A DNA stretch of 64,000 nt, from positions 37,073 through 101,072 of the forward strand of contig JABDEM010000001.1 of assembly GCA_013287085.1 (NCBI GenBank), in the 5' to 3' direction. The stretch comes from Gammaproteobacteria bacterium. GTDB taxonomy: Bacteria > Pseudomonadota > Gammaproteobacteria > DSM-16500. Position numbers and translations under genes: made by a program. Of the stretch, positions 36,106-44,218 are shown in pieces. The notes below the pieces were generated by a model, which ran no database searches, was not told the origin of the DNA, and saw only the letters and a list, made by a program, of their open reading frames with translations. The stretch's first letter is position 1; the number at the start of each line of letters is the position of its first letter.

Positions 36106-39100
36106 ATGGCAGCCTCAGGAGGAACAGGAAATATTGCTAAAGTCGAAGCCGGCTTAAAGTCTGCTCGGGAGCAATTAAGCACTTTAGTCGAAGATCGTTT
36201 TTCAAAAGCGGGCAATAAGAAAATTTGGCAAGACCAAGCTAAACATATTCCAAAAGAACCAGAAGCTTCCGATTCGAATGCGATTCAAGCAGCAAAAAAT
36301 GCTTTGCTGTTTTTAAAAGAAATGGAAGATATGGTTCATGGTATGAATTCTTTTAGTCAACAATCTAGGGCAGGAAAAGTTGTAACAGGAGCAAGAAAAA
36401 CTGCAGCGACTGGATGGGCTGTTGCAAAAGAATGGTGGGCCGGGAATAAAAGCTGGTGGGAAATGGGAAGCGAATTAACTTTAGGGAAACATTTTAATGC
36501 TTTAATAAAACTAGCCCAAGATGCAGGCATTCCAACAAAGGGGCTTGAATCGTTAAAAGGGTCAGCCACGGATATGTCAAACATAACGACAACTATTTCT
36601 GGATTTTTAAATGATTATCTTGAGATACAGCGCCCTGCTAAAGCTGAACAACCTTATCAAAGTGTCGAGTATGGCCCAGCTCGAGATTGGCATCCTTCGG
36701 CACAAGAAAGCCATGAGTGGTTTCAAACCATGCTTGAACCTATGCGTAAGGGTATGATGGGAGCTTTATCTATCACCGGTCTTTTAGATAAATTTCTTAA
36801 GGATGCAGAAAGCAAAGGACAAAAATTTGATGCGGCACAAACAGAAATGATTGCGAAAACAAAAAAAGCATTAGAGAAAGCATTCTTAGGTAGTGATGGT
36901 TATTATGATATTAAAGGAGAAGATATTGAAACACCTTTGAGCCGAAGTCTTAAAGGATTATTCAATATGATGTGGGGTATTAATCAATTAGGGAATGGAT
37001 TTTGGGACGAAAAATGGCATTCCAAAACAGGAACAATGGAAAAAATAAGTGCTAATGTAGGGGCCGGAATACATGGAAAGAAAGTGTTGGATAATTATTT
37101 TCAAGTACAATTTCCCGTGCTCGGTAGTGAGTTAGGAGCGCTTAAGGATCAAATGTATAATGCTATGCTTTATTATAGTAATCAAATGATAAAGCCGAAA
37201 CTAACTCAAATTTCAGATAAATTACATGCTGCAGAGTTACAAAATGATTTACGTTTTGGTGCTTTATCACAGGATTTTCGTCAATATCTTGATCCTATAG
37301 TGTGGCTTTGTGTGGATCAAGGCATTCCGGCTGAAAATCCCTTTGGCTATACCCAGGCAAAAGACGCGTTTTTAAAAGATAAAGAAGAAAATAAACGCGA
37401 TGATTCACCAGAGGCAACAAAATATAGAGAAGCAGGGAATGAAATAATAACTCTGCGCAGAGAAGCAGCTATCCAAGCATTAAAAGACCGAGGACTCAAT
37501 GTTTTATTGCGCGCCACGGCCATGGCTACTAATTTTGAAAACGTTAATTTACCGCAGAAAAGAACGTTAGCGGTGATAAAAGGAGACTTAGATGGAGCTT
37601 CAAGAAATATTGTCTTAGACAGGGCGCATGCAATAGCAACGGATTTTGTGGAGAGAGAAGGGGAAATTAAACACTTTATAGGTGCAGTAAATAAAGAAGA
37701 TAAAGCGTTGGGACATGCATTAACCGTAGAAACGATGCTAGGTGGATTTTTACCAGCAGATTTTAAAAATATTTCTTTACCAACCTCTGATCAAAAACAA
37801 GTATTCCAAGATTTGACTCAGGTTTTAGACAGATTAGAAGCCGATCAAATATTGAGAATTTTCGAATTAAAAGATGATGAAAGTAAAAAGCGTGCGGCTT
37901 TATTTCTTACTCTATTGAATGAAACTCCAATTAATGAGGCTAATTTAGGTGATGCATTAAGTCAATTGGAAAATATAAAAGCGGACCCCGGATTCTTAGT
38001 CAATCAATTGGTTGAAAAATATTGGGCTTTGGATTTAAGTTTAGCGCACAAGAAACGTGATCTTAATGAAGATATTTCTGCATGGGAATTACACCAACCC
38101 GAAAGATTATTAATGAATAAAATCGGTTTATTTTTGGGAAGACTTGCTTTAGTCGATCAATCCTCTGCCGATTATATTTTCAATAATGAGGAAGCAGGAA
38201 TTGCACCCACTATTTTGCTCAATGAAACCGTGAATACTCCTACAGTGAATGGATTACGATCTGATCGAGCTATATATTATGAGGTTTTTGCGCAATCTCT
38301 TATTTTCAATTATGTTGGCGGAAAGCCATCCGAAGAAAAACGAACGTTTGATGAATTTTTGGCAGCAAATAAAAATGCAGTTTTAGCTATTCATGGAATG
38401 GTTAAGCCCAATGAAATTCTTAATGATGAAGAAATATATGGAATATATGAAAATAATCCCATCGCTTTAGTTGATTTGATCGATACATTTATAAAAACAA
38501 AATTATCTTTAGGGAGTGAGGCTGAAAATAAAATGCGTGAGTTTTTCTCAGCAGTGCTTCTTACGCGAGGAGAACAATCGGCTGGTTTGAGAGATGAAAT
38601 ATTAACCAATCAACTTTCAGAAAAGGGTTCTATTAATGCAGAGTATGTCAATCGCTTAACTGAAACTGCCTCATACGCATATTGGGAACTATTGCGCAGT
38701 GATTTAATTGAAAAAGCTAAATCAAGAAAATTTCCAAAAGAATTATCTAGTATGATCTCTTCGGTTCCAGATAAAACAGAAAAAGGCATTCTAGAAAGAG
38801 AGGCCAATGAATTTTTCAAAAATAATAATGTAAAATTTAATAAATTAGGTAGCGAGCTTATAACAAAAACAACAGAGCTGTCTAGGCACGTAAAAGAATC
38901 ACAACAAGATATGAATATTTTGGATAAAGACCTGGTAGATTATAATAAATTAATTCAAGATAAGGTTAAGTTATTAGAGAAAATTGATGAAAAACAAAAA
39001 GAAGCTGTTGTTTTACTTAATAATGCAAAAAATTCTTTAAGTAATAAACAGATTGATCTTCCAGCAGGTTTAGAAAATAATTTAAAAGATTATTTGACAA

Positions 39101-39630
39101 GTCAACGAAAATTAATTCTTGAGGCTACTGTAGACAAGTTTGCAACCGTTTCAATCAATGTCAACAAAGGGGTGGGTAAAAAATTTGAAGAATGGACTCG
39201 AATCGCAGAAAACCCTCAAGAATTTAAAGATACTCGTGGTTTAGAAAAAACAGTCGATGAGATTGTCAATCAATTGCATGGCTATGTAAAAAAACGTACT
39301 GGCCCTGTTTCAGACATGCATAAATTATTTGGCTCCGGTCTTCGGGATGAAAAAAATAAATTGGCTAGAGAATACGAAAAAATATTTGCGGGCTTTGCGG
39401 CTATTCTTAAGGAACCCAATCTTACAGAAGAAAAATATAAATATTGTATTGAGCAAGTAAATGGTTATGCGAAAAAATTAGTGAAAGATCATGAGGCATT
39501 AATTGTCTCTCATGGCAAGAAGGATCCTGCAAATGATGAATTTATGAAACGCATTAATAAAATCCAAAAAATGACATTTGATTTGAAGAGTGAAATTGAC
39601 GTGCGAATTGAAAAGAAAAAGTTGGGTTAA
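36106..39630 (+). CDS. Large unknown protein (1174 aa), effector-like
   Basis: I recognise no family. The protein has no signal peptide and no clear membrane segment. It contains a Trp-rich patch (W104, W110, W111, W117, W118), long helical stretches throughout, and a probable coiled coil at about residues 906-985, then a charged C-terminus ending IEKKKLG. A strong GGAGGA site lies 7 bases before the ATG, and a TATACT -10-like element sits at 36065-36070. The kinase-like gene follows after 15 bases, so the two are likely one operon. Large helical proteins paired with eukaryotic-like kinases in an intracellular bacterium often turn out to be secreted effectors; here that is inference only. Confidence 0.8.
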   Translation: MAASGGTGNIAKVEAGLKSAREQLSTLVEDRFSKAGNKKIWQDQAKHIPKEPEASDSNAIQAAKNALLFLKEMEDMVHGMNSFSQQSRAGKVVTGARKTAATGWAVAKEWWAGNKSWWEMGSELTLGKHFNALIKLAQDAGIPTKGLESLKGSATDMSNITTTISGFLNDYLEIQRPAKAEQPYQSVEYGPARDWHPSAQESHEWFQTMLEPMRKGMMGALSITGLLDKFLKDAESKGQKFDAAQTEMIAKTKKALEKAFLGSDGYYDIKGEDIETPLSRSLKGLFNMMWGINQLGNGFWDEKWHSKTGTMEKISANVGAGIHGKKVLDNYFQVQFPVLGSELGALKDQMYNAMLYYSNQMIKPKLTQISDKLHAAELQNDLRFGALSQDFRQYLDPIVWLCVDQGIPAENPFGYTQAKDAFLKDKEENKRDDSPEATKYREAGNEIITLRREAAIQALKDRGLNVLLRATAMATNFENVNLPQKRTLAVIKGDLDGASRNIVLDRAHAIATDFVEREGEIKHFIGAVNKEDKALGHALTVETMLGGFLPADFKNISLPTSDQKQVFQDLTQVLDRLEADQILRIFELKDDESKKRAALFLTLLNETPINEANLGDALSQLENIKADPGFLVNQLVEKYWALDLSLAHKKRDLNEDISAWELHQPERLLMNKIGLFLGRLALVDQSSADYIFNNEEAGIAPTILLNETVNTPTVNGLRSDRAIYYEVFAQSLIFNYVGGKPSEEKRTFDEFLAANKNAVLAIHGMVKPNEILNDEEIYGIYENNPIALVDLIDTFIKTKLSLGSEAENKMREFFSAVLLTRGEQSAGLRDEILTNQLSEKGSINAEYVNRLTETASYAYWELLRSDLIEKAKSRKFPKELSSMISSVPDKTEKGILEREANEFFKNNNVKFNKLGSELITKTTELSRHVKESQQDMNILDKDLVDYNKLIQDKVKLLEKIDEKQKEAVVLLNNAKNSLSNKQIDLPAGLENNLKDYLTSQRKLILEATVDKFATVSINVNKGVGKKFEEWTRIAENPQEFKDTRGLEKTVDEIVNQLHGYVKKRTGPVSDMHKLFGSGLRDEKNKLAREYEKIFAGFAAILKEPNLTEEKYKYCIEQVNGYAKKLVKDHEALIVSHGKKDPANDEFMKRINKIQKMTFDLKSEIDVRIEKKKLG

Positions 39631-39645
39631 GAAAAGGAGAAATGT

Positions 39646-41388
39646 ATGCCAGATGCTAAAAAAGTTGAAGTACTCACTATTCCTTATGTTCCCCCTCTAG
39701 TCGATCTAGAGGATTTACAGGAAGGAGCATTGTTATCTCAGGAACAAATCAACGCCATCAGAGCAAAGTATGCTGATAAAAAGACGCCAGGAAAAGTGAA
39801 AAAAAAGGATATAACAGATCAAGGTGTTGCTGATGTTAAATATAGTGTGGCAGTGATTAATGGTGAAATGTATGGAATTTACAAAGGGGAAAAAAGGGGA
39901 AAACACCTAGGTAAAGGCAGCTTCGGTGTGGTAAAAGTTGCCCAAAATCTTAAAACCGGTGAATGGGTGGTATTAAAATCTATGCAAGAGGATGAGAAAA
40001 AGATAGAAGACGAAGTATGGTTTTTGAAAAAAACAGAGCAATATGTCGGGGAATACTTAAAAGAAAGAGGTACTTACCGATCTGACTATCGGATTCTAAT
40101 GAAATTTGCACCTGGGGTCAGTTTAGAAAGTCTTGTCAAATCTAATAAAAAAATGTCTACCGGACGTCGATTAGAAATTAGCATTAATGTATTAAAAGCT
40201 GTAGATGAACTTCATGACAAAGGTATTTTGCATGGAGATATTACACCCAATAATTTTTATGCCAATCTTTTAACAAAGAAAGCGACACCTATTGATTTCG
40301 GATTATCTACCGTAGCTAAAAAACTAGAGCTGCGTGGGGGGAAGGTAAAATTGGAAGGTGAATCAAAAGGTAGATCCTACTCTCATGGTGATCCAGAACA
40401 ATCTACTAGGTATGGATCGACTTTTGATGATAAATGCGAAACCTATTCCGCCGCACTGACTATTGCAGAGCTTTTAGGATTAGCTAAAAGAAAAATAATT
40501 GGTGAAGATGGTCTTTATAGGGTCAAGCTTTTAAATGAGGATGATGAGGAGTTTATCAACAATACGCAAATTACAGACATCGAGGTTCGAAAAGCGATAC
40601 TTAATTATCTTAAAATATTAACAGATACTGATTCTAAAAAAAGAATATCTAGACCCTCGTTAAAAGAAGCAATACAGTTTTTAACACAGATTAAAAACGA
40701 ATATTTAAGCGTTGTTTCACTCATCAATAAAGTGGGATATGTTGATATCAATGAATATTTGTCGGCAAGTGAAGCTGATAAAGTTAAAATCCGTGAAGCA
40801 TTGGGAAACCATGAAGAAGTTATCTTTGTTGACAAAGAAGGTGCTAACCAGAAAAAATATATTGAAATTAAAAGAGAGCTTGATGCATTAGGTATTAATG
40901 TTCATCAGGAAGTAGTGCAGTATAAAACGGGTCAGCGTGAAGAAACCATTAAAGAACATTTAAAAGAAAAAGCACAGGCTTCAGACAGTGTGGATGTATG
41001 TTCCTTTGTTAAATCAGATGGGGTTGAGGAACCTCTGCAAAAGAAAGTATCAGAAGAGCACATTGAATTTGTTCGAAAGAAATTAGAAGAGGAAATAGAG
41101 AGACTCAAAACCAAATATGGAGAAAATAATGCCGATTATACGGAGAGTAAAACCTTGTTAAAGCAATCGATCAGTTCAATCGATAGATTAGCTAAAGATA
41201 GAACACTTAATTACGATACTTTATCGGTTGAATTAGAAAGATTACAAGCTAAACTACTTTCAAAGAGTCCTTTGAAACAATTGTTTGATTATTATGTCGG
41301 ATATTATTTTGTAACCACTTCTGCACAAAAAGTAGCGGAGATTGAAAAAGAAATAAAGCCGCATGTGACGAGGCGGAAGAGAGTGTGA
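39646..41388 (+). CDS. Eukaryotic-like Ser/Thr protein kinase with C-terminal extension
   Basis: A 580-aa protein. The kinase fold runs from about residue 75 to 350: glycine loop GKGSFGVV (89-96), VAIK-type Lys111 (VVLKS), catalytic loop HGDITPNNF (His196, Asp198, Asn203; HGD instead of HRD), and IDFG with Asp217. All phosphotransfer residues are therefore present, so it should be active. The usual APE is replaced by DPE in SHGDPEQS. The C-terminal part (about 350-580) is helical with a probable coiled coil (about 475-550) and ends in basic RRKRV. No signal peptide. It lies 15 bases after the 1174-aa gene. Unlike bacterial PASTA-type kinases it has no transmembrane segment, so a cytoplasmic or translocated kinase is likely. 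Confidence 0.85.
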   Translation: MPDAKKVEVLTIPYVPPLVDLEDLQEGALLSQEQINAIRAKYADKKTPGKVKKKDITDQGVADVKYSVAVINGEMYGIYKGEKRGKHLGKGSFGVVKVAQNLKTGEWVVLKSMQEDEKKIEDEVWFLKKTEQYVGEYLKERGTYRSDYRILMKFAPGVSLESLVKSNKKMSTGRRLEISINVLKAVDELHDKGILHGDITPNNFYANLLTKKATPIDFGLSTVAKKLELRGGKVKLEGESKGRSYSHGDPEQSTRYGSTFDDKCETYSAALTIAELLGLAKRKIIGEDGLYRVKLLNEDDEEFINNTQITDIEVRKAILNYLKILTDTDSKKRISRPSLKEAIQFLTQIKNEYLSVVSLINKVGYVDINEYLSASEADKVKIREALGNHEEVIFVDKEGANQKKYIEIKRELDALGINVHQEVVQYKTGQREETIKEHLKEKAQASDSVDVCSFVKSDGVEEPLQKKVSEEHIEFVRKKLEEEIERLKTKYGENNADYTESKTLLKQSISSIDRLAKDRTLNYDTLSVELERLQAKLLSKSPLKQLFDYYVGYYFVTTSAQKVAEIEKEIKPHVTRRKRV

Positions 41389-41421
41389 TGGAATAAATAT
41401 CGGAATATTCGGCGGCAAATT

Positions 41422-41455
41422 CCCTCTCCTCCCGCGCTTAAGCGGGAGGAGAGGG
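41422..41455. repeat. Perfect palindrome, 14-bp stem
   Basis: The arms CCCTCTCCTCCCGC and its exact complement are separated by GCTTAA. It lies between two genes that converge, 34 bases after the kinase stop. No T-run follows on either strand, so it looks like a dispersed palindromic repeat rather than a plain terminator. It shares its CCCTCTCC/GGAGAGGG flank style with other hairpins here. Confidence 0.7.
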
Positions 41456-41509
41456 TTAGGGAGAGGAGGGTTTAAACAATTGTGGATGTCTATAAACCTC
41501 CTACCCCAA

Positions 41510-41543
41510 CCCCTTCCTCCTACGAAAACGTAGGAGGAAGGGG
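41510..41543. repeat. Perfect palindrome, 15-bp stem with AAAA loop
   Basis: The arms CCCCTTCCTCCTACG and its exact complement flank AAAA. It lies 54 bases after the previous palindrome and 19 bases before the stop of the TPR gene. It could stop transcription from both sides, but the arrangement as a pair of similar GC-rich hairpins in AT-rich DNA suggests a mobile or repeated palindromic element. Confidence 0.7.
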
Positions 41544-41562
41544 AAAAGCGACCTTTTCTTTT

Positions 41563-42705
41563 TTAGGGCCGAAAATTTTGTTTAAACTGCTTGAAATTAT
41601 CCTCCAAGCGTTTTGTCCGCGAAACAGAGCCAACACGCTCACCCAAATATGAGAAAAGCCCCTTATAATAATATTCCGACGTGTTTTTAGCGCGTTTGAA
41701 AATATACTGCATTTCTTTATTATTTTTTATCTCAGGAACATGACTCAATAGGGATTCTAAACGCCCAGACTGACAATCAGCGGCCGAGAGTTTGATTTTT
41801 ATTTCATTATTCACTACGCCAGGCTTTGATATTGTTATAATGACAGGCCAATTTTCGTCCCTAAAATTCATTTCTAGTTTTGATTTTTGTTCGGCAGCAG
41901 GTTGGGTAATTAAATTTAAACACAATCGCACAAATTCCTCTTGTTTTGCCAAATCTAGGTTGGGAATTTTTTCTAAGGCTAATAAATCCGCATGAGCTTT
42001 TTCCCATTCTTTAGTTTCTTCATAAGCTTTGGCTCTAGCAAGATAAAGATCACTTAATTTTTCTGTATCACTAGGACTTTTAAATTTTTCTTCAAGTCCT
42101 TTAAGTTCTTCAATAGCTGGTTGGTATTTACCTTGTTTGCAAAAGGCATGACCGCGGAGACGTTTAAGATCAAATTTTTCTGGTTGATTTTCTGGGTAAG
42201 TTTTTTCAGAAAGATCTAAATATTCTATAGCTATATTATAAAAATGATTTCCTTCCTGTTGTGCTTTAATATAATAGGTTTCTCCTAGGTTTCGAGGAAC
42301 ATGTGCCAGCAAACATTTCACGTGGTGATCGTCATTATTACGCATTTTGTCGCAGTACATATTTGCAATGTGAAAATTATCAAGCGCAGAAGTATATTCT
42401 TTTAATTTTTTATGAGCTTTACCACATTCTCGATATAGACCAGCTATTTGATAATAATTGTCTGGAAATTTATCAGGAATAATTTTTTTAGCCGCTTTTG
42501 AAAGAGAAAGTGCGGTTGCATATTCTGCAACTTCATTTAAACTGACAATGTGATCTAGTAACAATTTGATTAAATCAATATTTCTAAAACTTGCATCCTT
42601 ATTTAAGGCCGCATCGATTAGGCGAACCACTTCAGAATATTTTTTCTGTTGGCAGGCTCTTTGGATTTCCTCAATATCAATTTTAAATTCTCTTGCTGCA
42701 CTCAT
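41563..42705 (-). CDS. TPR-repeat protein with shared C-terminal module (380 aa)
   Basis: A soluble helical protein. Tandem TPR-like units occupy about residues 15-260 (for instance AGLYRECGKAHKKLKEYTSA and RLRGHAFCKQGKYQPAIEEL). The C-terminal 100 residues form a separate module: WPVIITIS, an acidic/Cys strand SAADCQSGRLESL, then IFKRAKNTSEYY and VSRTKRL before the end. The same module closes the neighbouring TPR protein, so the two are paralogues. No signal peptide. AAGGAG precedes the ATG, 11 bases after the upstream TPR gene stop. Function unknown; TPRs suggest protein binding. Confidence 0.8.
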   Translation of the reverse strand: MSAAREFKIDIEEIQRACQQKKYSEVVRLIDAALNKDASFRNIDLIKLLLDHIVSLNEVAEYATALSLSKAAKKIIPDKFPDNYYQIAGLYRECGKAHKKLKEYTSALDNFHIANMYCDKMRNNDDHHVKCLLAHVPRNLGETYYIKAQQEGNHFYNIAIEYLDLSEKTYPENQPEKFDLKRLRGHAFCKQGKYQPAIEELKGLEEKFKSPSDTEKLSDLYLARAKAYEETKEWEKAHADLLALEKIPNLDLAKQEEFVRLCLNLITQPAAEQKSKLEMNFRDENWPVIITISKPGVVNNEIKIKLSAADCQSGRLESLLSHVPEIKNNKEMQYIFKRAKNTSEYYYKGLFSYLGERVGSVSRTKRLEDNFKQFKQNFRP

Positions 42706-42716
42706 GACATAACTCC

Positions 42717-44099
42717 TTATCTATAAACGAGATCATTATTCTCTGGCGGTATATCTGCTGCTTTAAATTTTTCAAAATGTTGACTTAACCGTTTTGTCCG
42801 GGACACTGCTCCACCACATTCTCCGAATAATCGACCCCAAAAATAATATTCAGACGTATTTTTTGCACGTTTGAAGATGTTTTGCATGTCAGCATTGTGG
42901 AGCAAAGGAGAATCTTTAAATAATTTTTCCACACGGCCTTCACGGCAGGCAGCTTTTGAAAACTTAAATGTCATTTCTTGTGTGGCACAATTTATTTCAA
43001 ATTGAACACCATTGAAAGTCGATTCATTAAGGTCGCTTGTTAATTTATTGGATTGTAAAGTAATGATAACAGGCCATTCTTCATTTTCATGATGAAATTT
43101 CATATTTAACTTTGCAGAGTCATCTTTTAAAGCTGAATTAAATAACAAATGAGCATGTTTTTCACGAACTTGTGGATTTGGCTTACCTGTTATAGGAACA
43201 TGATTTTTCCAAGCTGGGTGATAGTATTTTCTCCATTCATTACCGTAGGGTTCTATTAGGTTGTAGTTTGAAATCGCATTATATTTTTTATTTGCTTCGT
43301 TCAATGATTCCAGCGCTTTAACAGGATCACCGCTATAAAAATAGGCTTCACCCAGCTGCCTTAACAAATCAACTTCCAACATTTTTATGTATCTTAATTT
43401 ATTAGTGGGCTCGTCGATTGGAAGCTTTTGCTCTTGGTAGTCTTTCTGGGCACAACTTAAAATGTCTTCGTGCTTACTTTCATCAATATCACTTAGCGCT
43501 TTTTTATAGATTGCAATAGCTTGATCATAATCTTTCTGCTGAGTCAGTATTTTTCCATATGCCATATAGACATCATTACGTGCAATTCTACGGTCTTCAT
43601 GTTCATGATAGCATTCTAATGCTATATCGTATTTTGATAGCGCCCCTTTGAAGTCACCTAGCTTAACCAATGCATGACCATGAAGACGCGCATTTTCTGC
43701 ACGTCCAAAGAAAGTTCTTTTAAGATAAGCTTTATCAGCTCGAGCGAAATAATGAATTGCTTCTTGATATTTTTCTTCGTTATAAAGCAATATGCCATCT
43801 TTACGTAATTTACCACCTATTTCAGCGCAAGCATCATAAATAAGCAAAGATAGCTTAGATTTTTTATCTTGATCTGGAATCAAACGATCTGCTAAATGCA
43901 AGAATGCTAGTTTAACGTCCTGAGCTTGAATTTTTTGACTCTTATCGAATAATGATTGAGCTGACTCAGAAGAGCGAATGCTTTTATCTTTATCTAGCGC
44001 TTCATTCACTTTTTTGATTTCATTATTGAGATCTTGATAATCTCCTTCTTTGCACTCTTCTATCGCTTTTATAGCCTTTTCAACTATCGCTGCAGTCAT
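42717..44099 (-). CDS. TPR-repeat protein with shared C-terminal module (460 aa)
   Basis: Paralogue of the gene 11 bases downstream. TPR-like helices fill about residues 20-280 (LLYNEEKYQEAIHYFARADK, HGHALVKLGDFKGALSKYD, ILTQQKDYDQAIAIYKKAL). The C-terminal module contains WPVIITL, FSKAACREGRVEKLF, IFKRAKNTSEYYFWG and VSRTKRLSQHFEKFK. It has an insertion in the linker (about 345-370) that the paralogue lacks. No signal peptide. It is divergent from the 654-aa gene. Role unknown; probably a protein-interaction partner. Confidence 0.8.
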   Translation of the reverse strand: MTAAIVEKAIKAIEECKEGDYQDLNNEIKKVNEALDKDKSIRSSESAQSLFDKSQKIQAQDVKLAFLHLADRLIPDQDKKSKLSLLIYDACAEIGGKLRKDGILLYNEEKYQEAIHYFARADKAYLKRTFFGRAENARLHGHALVKLGDFKGALSKYDIALECYHEHEDRRIARNDVYMAYGKILTQQKDYDQAIAIYKKALSDIDESKHEDILSCAQKDYQEQKLPIDEPTNKLRYIKMLEVDLLRQLGEAYFYSGDPVKALESLNEANKKYNAISNYNLIEPYGNEWRKYYHPAWKNHVPITGKPNPQVREKHAHLLFNSALKDDSAKLNMKFHHENEEWPVIITLQSNKLTSDLNESTFNGVQFEINCATQEMTFKFSKAACREGRVEKLFKDSPLLHNADMQNIFKRAKNTSEYYFWGRLFGECGGAVSRTKRLSQHFEKFKAADIPPENNDLVYR

Positions 44100-44166
44100 T
44101 TTTCACCTCTTTTTAAGGACGGGTGAAAGATAGGTCAAAAGTTTTAATGATTAAAGAGGGTGAAAT

Positions 44167-44187
44167 CCCCCTAAAGTGCTGTACAAT
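44167..44187 (+). promoter_or_regulatory. Candidate promoter box shared with the inverted paralogue
   Basis: CCCCC-TAAAGTGCTG-TACAAT lies 31 bases before the ATG of the 654-aa gene. The paralogue at 48997 has CCCCC-TAACTGCTG-TATAAT at the matching place. The -10-like hexamer and the conserved C-run suggest the same promoter and perhaps the same regulator for both. Confidence 0.5.
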
Positions 44188-44218
44188 ATCTTCTCTTTAA
44201 TTTATTTATGAGTAAAAT

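Noticed and set aside
41422..41543. Paired hairpins as ordinary rho-independent terminators
   Set aside because: Neither is followed directly by a T-run on either strand, and they resemble hairpins elsewhere in the window; a termination role cannot be excluded but is not shown.
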